A stretch of 64,000 bases of DNA from Lysinibacillus xylanilyticus (GCF_001708185.1 NZ_MDDN01000003.1:1-64000); one strand, 5' to 3'; shown: positions 8,075 to 16,330, numbered from the stretch's first letter. Notes: generated from the letters alone by a model not told the origin. Program-made: numbers and translations.

Positions 8075-8725
8075 TTATTGAGTAATGCGCTCGAAAAACG
8101 CTTTTGTTTTTTCAATATCCGTAACATGCTGATTGCACTGTTGGCTATCTGCGCAAATGTAATTACTATAATTCGTGAACGTTCCAACGACTTGCCCTTT
8201 TACGGAAGTAGTAAATAGACCTACTACGGAATGGTGATTGCAAATTGCGCATATTCCTTTAATTGTATCGTTAGAGAAAATGCCCTTAATCGCTTTTAGC
8301 TGTTCATCTTGTTCAATTACAACATATTTTCGATGTGTTCCAGGATCATCCCAAGCTAAATAACATGTCTGTTGAAAATCCATGTCCTCAAGCTTCGGTA
8401 GCTTCAGCTTTTTTTCCTTTTTAAATAGGCTTTTCAGTGTGCTGGCAGTCAGTGCTTTGAACGGGATGACATATGGTTTTAATTGCTCTAAATATGCTTC
8501 ACCTTGTGCACGATCTTTAACATCAAAAAGCTGTTCGATTAGCTGAGCATCTGCAGCGGACAACGCTACTTTTGCAGTAATTTCGCTTTCAACAATACCA
8601 TGTACGGCAAGGATGACGTCTTTATCTTTTGTCGTTGCAAGTGTTTGGATGATTTTGTTCATTTGCTGTTCAAGTAAATTATAGTTTGCGACCGTTAGAA
8701 ACGGCTGAATTGTTTGGTTTTCCAT
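8075..8725 (-). CDS. FusB/FusC-type EF-G-binding protein
   Basis: A 216-residue two-domain protein. The N-terminal 100 residues are helical; the C-terminal domain is a zinc-binding treble clef with C159-x2-C162 and C191-x5-C197, as in FusB, FusC and their chromosomal relatives. These bind elongation factor G and release it from fusidic-acid-stalled ribosomes. Chromosomal homologues are common in Bacillales, so resistance cannot be assumed. The ATG at 8725 has ribosome site AGGAG. Upstream on the same strand is a 20-codon ORF with competing hairpins (8746-8874), which suggests attenuation control. Confidence 0.85.
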   Translation of the reverse strand: MENQTIQPFLTVANYNLLEQQMNKIIQTLATTKDKDVILAVHGIVESEITAKVALSAADAQLIEQLFDVKDRAQGEAYLEQLKPYVIPFKALTASTLKSLFKKEKKLKLPKLEDMDFQQTCYLAWDDPGTHRKYVVIEQDEQLKAIKGIFSNDTIKGICAICNHHSVVGLFTTSVKGQVVGTFTNYSNYICADSQQCNQHVTDIEKTKAFFERITQ

Positions 8726-8745
8726 TTGAAATCACTCCTGTATAT

Positions 8746-8847
8746 TAGGCTTTTAATAAAGGTTTTTGGCCTAAAGAGATCCTTCAATTGATGTTATTTG
8801 TGTTAACTTTTCTAGACCTCTTTGACCTGGGAAGTGTTTGGTCTAGA
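8746..8847 (-). promoter_or_regulatory. possible attenuator with mutually exclusive hairpins
   Basis: Three stems can form in the leader of the FusB-like gene. Stem A pairs 8840-8847 with 8811-8818 (TCTAGACC/GGTCTAGA, perfect 8 bp, overlapping the leader ORF and its stop). Stem B pairs 8815-8823 with 8773-8781 (nine pairs, one G-U). Stem C pairs 8769-8773 with 8746-8750. A and B share bases and cannot coexist; B and C meet at 8773. This is the layout of leader-peptide attenuation, but function is inference. Confidence 0.45.
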
Positions 8848-8874
8848 GCAAGCATTACAAAAGAATGCGTCCAT
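8812..8874 (-). CDS. 20-residue leader peptide candidate
   Basis: MDAFFCNACSRPNTSQVKEV, ending in TAG. Its ATG has a near-perfect ribosome site (TCAAGGAGGAA) at good spacing, better than many full genes here. It lies 86 bases ahead of the FusB-like gene on the same strand, and its last codons form one arm of a hairpin. It could instead be the remnant of a zinc-ribbon protein (C-x2-C present). Confidence 0.5.
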   Translation of the reverse strand: MDAFFCNACSRPNTSQVKEV

Positions 8875-9036
8875 TTCGATTCCTCCTTGAAAAGAAAACT
8901 ACTATTATAATAGCATCTTTTGGGAACTTGATAAATGAAAAAGGTGTAGTAATTCACATTTTTTTGTAAAATCAGATATGAAATAAATTGGTAAATTTGG
9001 TACAATTGTAATATTGGTTTGAAAGGGGGAATTTTT

Positions 9037-9093
9037 ATGAGACAGGTTATGTATGATAAAAGTTTGGTTATTTGGAGCGGGATGAAAATTTAA
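9037..9093 (+). CDS. 18-residue upstream ORF
   Basis: MRQVMYDKSLVIWSGMKI, preceded by GAAAGGGGGA at good spacing and ending 24 bases before the methyltransferase ATG. It may be a leader peptide or a chance ORF that happens to follow a good ribosome site. Confidence 0.35.
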   Translation: MRQVMYDKSLVIWSGMKI

Positions 9094-9117
9094 GGGAACA
9101 ACAGGAGGAACAACTAT

Positions 9118-9762
9118 ATGCTAAATCAACAAGGATTTAATTTATGGGCTGACGGTTATGATAAAACGGTTCAGCTTAGTGAGGAAAGTAATCAATACCC
9201 ATTTGCAGGTTACAAGGCCGTATTAAATACGATTTTTAACGAGGTCATGTACAGTCCAAAATCAACTGTACTGGACATTGGCTTTGGGACAGGGGTATTA
9301 ACAGCGAAGCTTTATGATAATGGCCATATGATTAATGGGTTCGATTTCTCCTCGAAAATGATCGACATTGCGAAGGAAAAAATGCCGGATGCTAACTTAA
9401 TGGAATGGGATTTATCAAAAGGCTTGCCACCAGCGCTACTGGATCAAACATATGATGCCATTATTAGTACCTATGCGCTGCATCATTTTACAGATGACAT
9501 GAAAGTACAATACATCACAGCATTATTGCAGCAATTAACACCCACAGGAAAAATTTTCATTGGTGATATCGCTTTTGAAACAAAAGAGCAGTTGGAAAAA
9601 TGTCGTCAAGACAGTAGTAGCTATTGGGATGATGATGAGTTTTACTTTATCTATGAGGAAATTGGCCCCTTATTAAAAGGACTATGCCAACTAGAGTTTC
9701 ACCCAATTTCGCATTGTGGTGGGGTTTTTGTTATTTCGAATTTTGCTCAGGAAGATATTTAA
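9118..9762 (+). CDS. class I SAM-dependent methyltransferase
   Basis: A 214-residue Rossmann-fold methyltransferase. Motif I, the SAM-binding glycine loop, is VLDIGFGTG at residues 51-59; GFDFSSKMI follows as the acidic end of strand 2, and STYALHHFTDD is motif IV/post-IV. It resembles the YrrT-type group of small-molecule methyltransferases; the substrate is unknown. Ribosome site AGGAGG. Its TAA touches the GTG of the HD protein gene, so both are translated from one message. Confidence 0.8.
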   Translation: MLNQQGFNLWADGYDKTVQLSEESNQYPFAGYKAVLNTIFNEVMYSPKSTVLDIGFGTGVLTAKLYDNGHMINGFDFSSKMIDIAKEKMPDANLMEWDLSKGLPPALLDQTYDAIISTYALHHFTDDMKVQYITALLQQLTPTGKIFIGDIAFETKEQLEKCRQDSSSYWDDDEFYFIYEEIGPLLKGLCQLEFHPISHCGGVFVISNFAQEDI

Positions 9763-10626
9763 GTGTTTATTTCGGATTATATATACGGGCAATTCGAGAT
9801 TGAGGATGTGTTAGAAGAACTTATTTCGAGTAAACCGATGCAAAGGTTAAAAGGTATTCATCAAGGTGGGGCAAGTTATCTTGTGAATAGTCAATGGAAT
9901 GTAACGCGTTATGAGCATTCGGTTGGTGTTATGCTGCTAATTAAACAGCTTGGCGGTTCTTTAGAGGAGCAAATAGCGGGATTATTGCACGATGTTTCAC
10001 ATACTGCCTTTTCGCATGTCATTGATTTCGTCCTTGATCATGATGCTGAAGACTATCATGAAGAAATATTTATGGATGTGCTGAGGAATTCGGAAATCCC
10101 AATGATACTTAAAAAGTATAACTATAATTACGAACATATCTTGTTGAATAGCTCGAAATGGACTTTACTTGAACAGCCAGCTCCGGATTTATGTGCAGAT
10201 CGCGTCGATTATACTTTACGAGATATGTATAAATATGGACAAGTTTCATTAGAGGATATACAAAAGTTTTTAAATGATATTATTATTTTTCAAGGGAAGA
10301 TGTGCCTTCAAAGCATCGAACGTGCAGAATGGTTTGTGAAAACATATTATCAAGAAGTGCTTGATTTCTTCATGGATCCGTTAAATATATATGCCTATCA
10401 TAAATTGGCGCAAACGTTAAAGTTATCATTAGAAAAAAAGGTCCTGACGCTCACCGATTTTCTTAAGGAAGATAATGAACTAATTGAACAGATGAGATCT
10501 TCAAATGATATTCAAGTGCAGAGTCTATTAAAGCAACTTCATCCATGTGTAAAAGTGAGGGTGGATCATACAGAATTTGATATTCATCAAAAAAATAAAG
10601 TGCGACTGATTGATCCTTTACTATAA
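9763..10626 (+). CDS. HD-domain phosphohydrolase
   Basis: A 287-residue metal-dependent hydrolase of the HD superfamily. The motif residues are visible: H52 in RYEHSVG, H76-D77 in GLLHDVSH, and D at about 147 in ADRVDYTLRD. The similarity to dGTPase-like and YdhJ-like proteins suggests action on a nucleotide phosphate, but the substrate is inference. It starts with GTG directly at the stop of the methyltransferase gene, with no ribosome site of its own, so it depends on translational coupling. Confidence 0.8.
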   Translation: MFISDYIYGQFEIEDVLEELISSKPMQRLKGIHQGGASYLVNSQWNVTRYEHSVGVMLLIKQLGGSLEEQIAGLLHDVSHTAFSHVIDFVLDHDAEDYHEEIFMDVLRNSEIPMILKKYNYNYEHILLNSSKWTLLEQPAPDLCADRVDYTLRDMYKYGQVSLEDIQKFLNDIIIFQGKMCLQSIERAEWFVKTYYQEVLDFFMDPLNIYAYHKLAQTLKLSLEKKVLTLTDFLKEDNELIEQMRSSNDIQVQSLLKQLHPCVKVRVDHTEFDIHQKNKVRLIDPLL

Positions 10627-10627
10627 T

Positions 10628-10735
10628 ATGGGAAATAAATTACTAAAGGCAAGTGATTTATCAGAAGAAGTTAAAAAAATGAATGCAGATGCTAAAGAAA
10701 AATTCAAACAGGGTATGTTTGTGAAAATACTTTAA
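10628..10735 (+). CDS. 35-codon ORF after the HD gene
   Basis: MGNKLLKASDLSEEVKKMNA and on to FVKIL. It begins one base after the HD gene stop and is charged and helix-forming. There is no separate ribosome site. It may be a small coupled gene or a truncated N-terminus of a lost gene. Confidence 0.3.
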   Translation: MGNKLLKASDLSEEVKKMNADAKEKFKQGMFVKIL

Positions 10736-10740
10736 TTTTC

Positions 10741-10811
10741 TCGATAAATCACAAAAAAGTTTCGATAAATTAACAATATTAGTCGATAAATTCACGAGTT
10801 TTCTCGATAAA
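10741..10811. repeat. 21-bp phased array of TCGATAAA (4 units)
   Basis: The 8-base core TCGATAAA occurs at 10741, 10762, 10783 and 10804, exactly 21 bp apart each time, with unrelated AT-rich spacers. The array lies between convergent genes, just before a terminator. The spacing equals two helical turns. Confidence 0.95.
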
Positions 10812-10821
10812 CGAAAGAGAA

Positions 10822-10850
10822 GGGGCTGTCTACTGGCAGCACCTTTTTTT
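10822..10850 (+). terminator. terminator after the HD operon
   Basis: GGGGCTGTC and GGCAGCACC form an imperfect hairpin followed by seven T residues. Confidence 0.7.
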
Positions 10851-11184
10851 ATGCAAACATCGACATAATATACTTACCTGATAACATAAAAACGGCATAA
10901 ACTGCGAGTGCGCTAATTACGGAAATACTTGGTTTAAACCAGTATGTTAATAAAAATGCAAGAACCGTGAAAAGTAACATGCCTACAGCACCAAACACAG
11001 TATTTTGTAAAACGCTATGGAAAGTATCTTCTTTCATATTTTTCATCTGCATGCCCATATTGATAAGTGTTAGGATAGGCAACGCCGTAATGATGCCTGA
11101 TAAAAACAAATATTTTGATTGGCTTAACAGTAATGCTAATACCATGATAGAGCCGCCCACTATAAAATATAGAATATATAACAT
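10849..11184 (-). CDS. GlpM/DUF3147-like membrane protein
   Basis: A 111-residue protein with four hydrophobic segments (about 3-21, 27-45, 58-80, 86-106). The stretch LLSQSKYLFLSGIITALPIL resembles the start of GlpM-family proteins, small inner-membrane proteins of uncertain role. It is transcribed against the HD operon and away from the MarR operon, whose second gene (11835) belongs to the same broad group of four-helix proteins. Confidence 0.6.
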   Translation of the reverse strand: MLYILYFIVGGSIMVLALLLSQSKYLFLSGIITALPILTLINMGMQMKNMKEDTFHSVLQNTVFGAVGMLLFTVLAFLLTYWFKPSISVISALAVYAVFMLSGKYIMSMFA

Positions 11185-11379
11185 ATGAAACCCTCGATCT
11201 TGTGTTCAGAATAGTGTAATAATACTTTACGAAATAACTATTTACAAGCCCTTGTTTTGAGTATTTAGCAAGAAACTAAGAAAGATAGATTTTTATCAAA
11301 AATAACGAGAATATTTCGATAAATAGGACATGCTTTTAAAAAAATATCTGAAAATATAAACTTTATCAAATCTCTTTTT

Positions 11380-11420
11380 ATATATCGTGTTATACGATAC
11401 AATCGAATCGAACGATATAT
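11380..11420. promoter_or_regulatory. nested palindromes, probable MarR operator
   Basis: ATATATCGT (11380-11388) is the exact inverse of ACGATATAT (11412-11420). Inside, TATCGT (11383-11388) also pairs with ACGATA (11394-11399). The right arm ends three bases before the ribosome site of the MarR-type gene, as expected for autoregulation. Confidence 0.6.
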
Positions 11421-11436
11421 TGAAGGAGTAAATTTG

Positions 11437-11835
11437 ATGATTACAGACATAAATAATTATTTTACATCAATTTTTTATCATCTACATACCGCACATGAAG
11501 ATGTGATTTCGCATCAAAGCGTACGTATTTTACAGATGATTCAGAAGGAAGAGGAAGTAACAGTTCGCGATATCGCAGGGTTACTGAATATTTCTCAAAA
11601 TACTGCCTCTGAGCACGTAAAAAAGCTGGAGCGTAACGGCTGGGTGAAAAAAGAGCGAGACATCGATGATCAACGCAAAGTAAATCTGCATTTAACAGCG
11701 GAAGGGCTTCAGATCGTCAAGAAAAACACAGAATTAGATGATGACAAACTGCAATATGCATTAAATCAATTATCAGAACAACAACAACAAACGATTTTAC
11801 AGGCATTTCGTCTATTAAGCGAGGTGTCTAAATAA
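11437..11835 (+). CDS. MarR-family transcriptional regulator
   Basis: A 132-residue winged-helix regulator. The DNA-binding region runs from about residue 35 to 95 (VRDIAGLLNISQNTASEHVK as helix-turn-helix, then KERDIDDQRKVNLHLT as the wing with the DxR motif of the MarR family). The ATG at 11437 is eight bases after AAGGAG; the TTG just before is less likely. Its TAA overlaps the ATG of the DUF3147 gene by one base, so the two are co-translated. The palindromes at 11380-11420 are the likely operator. Confidence 0.9.
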   Translation: MITDINNYFTSIFYHLHTAHEDVISHQSVRILQMIQKEEEVTVRDIAGLLNISQNTASEHVKKLERNGWVKKERDIDDQRKVNLHLTAEGLQIVKKNTELDDDKLQYALNQLSEQQQQTILQAFRLLSEVSK

Positions 11836-12182
11836 TGTATACACTTGTGAAAATTCTCTGCTCAGCAGCTATAATCGGTATTGTAACAGAAGTTGCGAGA
11901 AGATTTCCTTCCTATGGTGGCATGATTGCAGCACTACCTCTTGTTAGTATTTTAAGTATCATTTGGCTAACTGTGCAAAGTGAGTCGAGTGAGCATATTC
12001 AGCGATTTACTTATGGTGTAATCGTTGGACTACCAGCAACTATGTTCATGCTATTTGTAATATATATGGCGATGAAATCATCGATCCATATTGTTTTTGC
12101 CATTGGACTAGGAATCGTTTCGTGGGCGGTATTTCTTGGGGTTCAAAAAGCCATTGCTGGTATTTTTAATATTTCTATTTAG
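11835..12182 (+). CDS. DUF3147 family membrane protein
   Basis: A 115-residue protein with four membrane segments (about 5-20, 28-47, 60-79, 86-108). The motif EVARRFPSYGGMIAALPLVS is characteristic of DUF3147. The function is unknown, possibly export. It overlaps the stop of the MarR gene (ATG at 11835), so the regulator probably controls this protein as its main target. The acetyltransferase gene follows 15 bases later. Confidence 0.8.
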   Translation: MYTLVKILCSAAIIGIVTEVARRFPSYGGMIAALPLVSILSIIWLTVQSESSEHIQRFTYGVIVGLPATMFMLFVIYMAMKSSIHIVFAIGLGIVSWAVFLGVQKAIAGIFNISI

Positions 12183-12197
12183 GTAGGAGAATAATAG

Positions 12198-12683
12198 ATG
12201 ACAGTAATTTCTATTCAACAGTTACCTCAAACGGATGTGTTGCAGTTTTTTACAGAGCATTGGGGAAGTACAGAAATGGTTATTTCTAGCGGAGTTTATG
12301 ACTGTAGCAAATTACATGGTTTTGCCTATGTAGATAAACAAAATACTATTTTAGGTCTTATAACGTATAGTATTCGTCATAAAGAATGTGAAATTATTTC
12401 TCTTGACAGTATTTTAGAGGGAAGAGGGATTGGTTCATTACTTGTACAAGCTGTTGAACAAAAAGCATCCGAACAAAACTGTACAATGATTACCCTCATT
12501 ACGACCAATGATAATTTACACGCGTTAAGATTTTATCAAAAACGTGGCTATCACTTAGTCGAAATATTACAGAATGCTGTAGAAAAAGCACGAGTATATA
12601 AACCTGAAATTCCTTTAATCGGCAATGACGGGATTCCAATACGTGATGAAATACGACTAGAAAAACAATCTGGCTCTAGATGA
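12198..12683 (+). CDS. GNAT N-acetyltransferase
   Basis: A 161-residue acetyl-CoA-dependent transferase. Motif A is GRGIG at residues 75-79, preceded by the strand IISLDSIL; LRFYQKRGYHLVEI is the usual C-terminal motif B. The ribosome site is TAGGAGA. It is the third gene of the MarR operon, so its substrate may be linked to whatever the regulator senses. The terminator begins inside its last codons. Confidence 0.85.
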   Translation: MTVISIQQLPQTDVLQFFTEHWGSTEMVISSGVYDCSKLHGFAYVDKQNTILGLITYSIRHKECEIISLDSILEGRGIGSLLVQAVEQKASEQNCTMITLITTNDNLHALRFYQKRGYHLVEILQNAVEKARVYKPEIPLIGNDGIPIRDEIRLEKQSGSR

Positions 12684-12699
12684 GTCAGATTGTTTTTTT
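12663..12699 (+). terminator. terminator overlapping the end of the MarR operon
   Basis: AAACAATCTG (12663-12672) pairs with CAGATTGTTT (12686-12695) and runs into T residues. The stop codon at 12681-12683 lies in the loop. Confidence 0.9.
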
Positions 12700-12835
12700 C
12701 TTCATTCACAAATGTTTTCTGTAGCAAAAGAAAAAAGTCAGCTAAAATTACGCCAAGGCGAAATTGATATTCTAGGTATCATCACCTGCCATTTCTCGCT
12801 ATACTTGATGGAGAGCTAGAAAGTGAGGAATTTAT

Positions 12836-13300
12836 ATGAAAAAAATACTATTTGTTTTATTATTTAGCGTTCTTATGGTGGGAGCGGGCTTCATCATTTA
12901 TTTAAAAAGCAATCCACCACTTGTCATGAACAGCTATACGAATCCTACTGATGATTCAACCATTAGAATTGTTGAAATCGAGAATAAAGGACTACATGAG
13001 ATTCAGCTTCAGCAAATACTCGTTAATGATAAAATGCCTGAAAATGTCGAGCTTGTCGTTAGTAAGTCTGAACCGTTTGAAGCGGAAACGAAACTGGAGG
13101 ATAACCCGAATATTACATATCATAAGTTAAGACAAATTAACATTTTTCCTAGTAAATACATAGATCGCGAAGCCGTTGGAAAGCAGCCTCAGCATTATGC
13201 TGTAAAGGTTGAGGCACCAAATATTAAGACCATAACGATTAAGTACAATTATTTAAAAATCCCATTTACATTAACAGCTGAGTTACAGGCTAAAAAATAA
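12836..13300 (+). CDS. membrane-anchored hypothetical protein
   Basis: A 154-residue protein with an N-terminal signal anchor (residues 3-23) and a predicted beta-rich extracellular domain (IRIVEIENKGLHEIQLQQIL). Ribosome site GTGAGGA precedes the ATG. No known motif. The 140 bases upstream hold a 35-codon stretch (from ATG 12713, MFSVAKEKSQLKLRQGEIDI) that looks like part of a lost gene. Confidence 0.6.
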   Translation: MKKILFVLLFSVLMVGAGFIIYLKSNPPLVMNSYTNPTDDSTIRIVEIENKGLHEIQLQQILVNDKMPENVELVVSKSEPFEAETKLEDNPNITYHKLRQINIFPSKYIDREAVGKQPQHYAVKVEAPNIKTITIKYNYLKIPFTLTAELQAKK

Positions 13301-13351
13301 AGGGTTTCGTCTATTCACATTATCCCGCATGTCATTTCATAAGAGTATTTT

Positions 13352-13396
13352 AAAGCTATTCATAGGAGGAATATACCTCTTGAATAGCTTTTTTAT
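13352..13396 (+). terminator. intrinsic terminator
   Basis: AAAGCTATTCA (13352-13362) pairs with TGAATAGCTTT (13381-13391), with an inner AGGAGG/CCTCT pairing, then T-rich sequence. Confidence 0.85.
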
Positions 13397-13464
13397 TTGA
13401 CAGGAAAAAAACGGAACCTATTCCAGTGGATTTCGTAAAATATAAAAAGGAAGGGGTGTCTATA

Positions 13465-14085
13465 TTGTATTCATTACTATACTATAAGGAAAAACCTTGG
13501 GAGATTGACGATGAGGAGGAATTTACTCAATATGCCCAAAAGCTTCAAAAGCACATTGCCATCTTAACCTATGGGAATAATCTAGATGAAGAAGCCTTTG
13601 ATGAGCTGATTGCAAACTATTTAACAGAGGAAAGTAGCGAAGATCCAACTAAATTTAAGATAAGATATGATACATATGATGCTAATGTGAATAGTCCACA
13701 TAGGAATAATTGGCTTTTTGGTTTTCAGATGAATGATGAGCAGTTTTTAGCGTTTGAAGCGGCTATCCATCGTTTAGATGGGACACATGTCAGAATTCAC
13801 CATAGGAGTAGAGGCCATTATGAAGTAGAGATTGATGGTAAACGATATTCCACAAGGGTTTATCGTACTAGAGATTGCTCTAAGGTTTATCGAGAGCCCG
13901 TAGAGGGGAGATACTTACTTTTTATCGACGAGGAGTCCGAAGATAATGAGTTGTTAAGAAGTAAGATGCATACGATACCAGAAAAATTGCAATCGCTCTC
14001 CTTATCAGTGACAATTCCTTATGAAGAGTGGGAAGTATATGTACGGGATTGGATCAAACGATTACTCAAAATCATACAAGAGTAA
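13465..14085 (+). CDS. hypothetical acidic protein
   Basis: I choose TTG at 13465 as start because AAGGAAGGGG ends eight bases before it; the frame is open upstream to a GTG at 13426. The product is about 206 residues, soluble and acidic, with WEIDDEEEF near the start and RVYRTRDCSKVYREPVEGRY in the middle. There is no membrane segment or known motif. It precedes the amj gene on the same strand by 36 bases and is probably co-transcribed. Confidence 0.6.
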   Translation: MYSLLYYKEKPWEIDDEEEFTQYAQKLQKHIAILTYGNNLDEEAFDELIANYLTEESSEDPTKFKIRYDTYDANVNSPHRNNWLFGFQMNDEQFLAFEAAIHRLDGTHVRIHHRSRGHYEVEIDGKRYSTRVYRTRDCSKVYREPVEGRYLLFIDEESEDNELLRSKMHTIPEKLQSLSLSVTIPYEEWEVYVRDWIKRLLKIIQE

Positions 14086-14121
14086 CAGCCAATCAACAAC
14101 AAAAAAAGAAGGTAAAATACT

Positions 14122-14937
14122 TTGGATATTTTGACAGATAAATTAATAATGATTGGTTTGTTTATTCTCATCATTCATTCGATAGAAACACTTGCGTATG
14201 CAGTTCGATTATCAGGTGCACGTGTGAAATTATTAGCCTCTGCACTATCCTTATTCAATATCATTGTCATGGTTTCAAGACTTGCAAATATGATGCAGCA
14301 ACCTTTTACTGGAAGTTTGACTGACACAGCACCAAAGGAAAACACATTAGCATTTGTGGAGCAGCAGTTTCGCGTACTTATTGGCGCCGCTTCACTAGGT
14401 ACATTGGTAGGTATTTTTCTATTGCCGACATTTGTAGCAATTTTTTCAAGGGCTATAATCCATTTGTCTGAGGAAAGAGGCTCCATTCCAGCATTATTCA
14501 AAAAAAGCTTTAGTATCGAGTATGTCAAACGGGGAATAAAACATATTCATATGCCGAGTTTTTCATACTTAAAGGGCATTAGTTGGCGTGATATACCTAT
14601 TAAATTATTTGTCGTTAATGTAGCCATTACGGCCATTTATACAATTGGTGTCCTATCTGCACTTTACGCCTCTTTATTAGTTCCTGAAAGATCGACAACT
14701 GCTGTGATGTCGTCAGGGCTTATTAATGGTGTAGCAACGATGTTATTAATTATCTTTATTGACCCTAAAATTTCCATTCTAGCTGATGATGTAATCAATC
14801 AAAGAGGCAGCTACTTAAGTCTTAAACGAGCTTCTGTGATGATGATGGGTTCAAGGCTGCTAGGCACATTCGTTGCGCAGCTTTTATTTATTCCTGGGGC
14901 AAAATACATTGCCTGGTTTACACAATTTATGACTTAG
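14122..14937 (+). CDS. amj: Amj-type lipid II flippase
   Basis: A 271-residue protein with about six membrane segments and the features of Amj (B. subtilis YdaH), an alternative to MurJ that flips the peptidoglycan precursor lipid II across the membrane: IHSIETLAYAVRLSGARV near the N-terminus, an ERGSIPALFKKSF loop, and DPKISILADDVINQRGSY late in the protein. It starts with TTG after GAAGGTAAAA. It is followed ten bases later by another gene on the same strand. Confidence 0.85.
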   Translation: MDILTDKLIMIGLFILIIHSIETLAYAVRLSGARVKLLASALSLFNIIVMVSRLANMMQQPFTGSLTDTAPKENTLAFVEQQFRVLIGAASLGTLVGIFLLPTFVAIFSRAIIHLSEERGSIPALFKKSFSIEYVKRGIKHIHMPSFSYLKGISWRDIPIKLFVVNVAITAIYTIGVLSALYASLLVPERSTTAVMSSGLINGVATMLLIIFIDPKISILADDVINQRGSYLSLKRASVMMMGSRLLGTFVAQLLFIPGAKYIAWFTQFMT

Positions 14938-14947
14938 GAGGATTAAT

Positions 14948-15559
14948 ATGAATCAAGAATCTTATGAACGTCCAACAGATTATTATGACAACCAGCTGTT
15001 TACTATCGATGAACAAATTTGTGCACTAATAAATCAGCGTAACCAACTGTCAAATAAAAATCCTGGTTTTCCACCGGATGAAGCACTCGATCGCTGGGCT
15101 AAAAAATATGGTTTTTATGAAGCCTATCTTGCATCATTATTTGGGATGATGAGAACAGAAGAGTATTATAAACCTCGCGTAGAGCCGACCGGTTTTAGAA
15201 AACATATCCCGGTATTAAAGTCAGTTGAAGTTGATGAACAATTCTATACGGTAACTTATATTCGGCAGTATCAAAATGCAAGTGTTGTACAGTTATTAAT
15301 GGATTGGGATCCTCGACAAGAATCAAATGTTCATGTCAGACACAATTATACGCATAACAGTTTTGAGTTGTTTGTAGGAGAAGAATACGAATGTTGGATA
15401 GATAGCGGAGGGGGAACAAACGGCCATGACAGTTGCACTTTTATCGTTTCACCTCCGTTACCTGATAGTATTGAAGGTTTAGATTTTGTCTTTAAAGAAC
15501 ATAGCGACGCCTTTGGGGAAAAACCGACTGGATTGGTGATAACTATTCAAGCTAAGTAA
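14948..15559 (+). CDS. hypothetical protein
   Basis: A 203-residue soluble protein. The N-terminal 60 residues are helical (ICALINQRNQLSNKNPGFPP resembles the first helix of chorismate-mutase-like proteins, with no catalytic evidence). The rest is predicted beta-rich (VHVRHNYTHNSFELFVGEEY). Ribosome site AGGAGG precedes the ATG, ten bases after amj. Function unknown; position suggests co-transcription with amj. Confidence 0.65.
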   Translation: MNQESYERPTDYYDNQLFTIDEQICALINQRNQLSNKNPGFPPDEALDRWAKKYGFYEAYLASLFGMMRTEEYYKPRVEPTGFRKHIPVLKSVEVDEQFYTVTYIRQYQNASVVQLLMDWDPRQESNVHVRHNYTHNSFELFVGEEYECWIDSGGGTNGHDSCTFIVSPPLPDSIEGLDFVFKEHSDAFGEKPTGLVITIQAK

Positions 15560-15641
15560 TAACTTACTCGAAAAATAAAGAAGGATAGATTGAAGTTGAT
15601 ATTATCATGATAACTTTCAAGGAAAGGGAAATCGGAATTCA

Positions 15642-16013
15642 ATGAAAAAATTATGCTTCCTAATTATGATGTTTTTTGTGTTAGCTGCTTGTAGTACGGG
15701 TCAACAAGAAGAAGTGCATTACAAAGCGAAAAGTGAGCACTGGAAGGCTGTTTATGATAGTAATGCAGAGGATGGTTTAAGGATTTTCTATTTAGGTGAA
15801 AACAAAGACTTGGGTGATTTACAAATTTCGATTGAAGGTGCAAAAAACTCACTAGGGCTGTCAGACGTACGCGTAAATACAGAAGGACAATTAACCTTAA
15901 CGAAAAAAGAAAGTGAGCAGATTTTTAAAGAGGATACTTCACCCATCATTCATATTCAATGGCAGTCTTATGACGAGACATTAGAAGTGCAAAATAATAG
16001 GCGTGTTGATTAG
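15642..16013 (+). CDS. small lipoprotein
   Basis: A 123-residue exported lipoprotein: MKKLCFLIMMFFVLAACSTG has a lysine-rich start, a hydrophobic core and the lipobox LAAC, so Cys17 would be lipidated. The mature part is charged and has no known domain. The ribosome site is AGGAAAGGG. The next ORF on the strand (16032) is cut short at a repeat element. Confidence 0.75.
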   Translation: MKKLCFLIMMFFVLAACSTGQQEEVHYKAKSEHWKAVYDSNAEDGLRIFYLGENKDLGDLQISIEGAKNSLGLSDVRVNTEGQLTLTKKESEQIFKEDTSPIIHIQWQSYDETLEVQNNRRVD

Positions 16014-16031
16014 GAAAAGGTAGGTTTATTA

Positions 16032-16088
16032 TTGAGCGAAAAAAGATTTTTTGTTGCTATTTTGCTAATATATACCCATTTTAACTGA
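16032..16088 (+). pseudogene. truncated N-terminus of a membrane protein
   Basis: TTG at 16032 follows AAAAGGTAGG and gives MSEKRFFVAILLIYTHFN before TGA at 16086. This looks like a signal or membrane segment of a normal gene that is lost at the border of the GC-rich repeat beginning here. Confidence 0.4.
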
Positions 16089-16330
16089 TTGTAGCGTAGG
16101 GCTACTCAAGTGCTCCTGTCGCTTCGCTTACATTGCAGAGCAAAGCTTCCCGCGGGAAAGCGAGACAGATGAGACCTGAGGCCAACACGATGTTGGTCAC
16201 GAATGTATTGTCACAGTACGTGACTTGTTCCTTTAGCGAAGGAAGCGGCTCGACGCTCGCCTGCAGGAAGCCTTGCTTTGTGCGAAAGCGAAGCGTCAGC
16301 AACAAAGCGAGTAGCCCGTAGCGGAAATCA
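16089..16330. repeat. GC-rich dispersed intergenic repeat, largest copy
   Basis: About 240 bases rich in GCTTCGCTT, GCGGGAAAGCGAG and AAGCGAAGCGTC blocks with internal inverted repeats; CGTAGGGCTACTC at the left end answers GAGTAGCCCGTAG at the right end, so the ends are inverted repeats of about 11 bp. Open frames of 60-80 codons crossing it are chance. Both flanking ORFs are broken at its borders. Confidence 0.75.

Noticed and set aside
8024-8218. 64-codon ORF after the polymerase gene
   Set aside because: Covers a terminator and lies antisense to the FusB-like gene.
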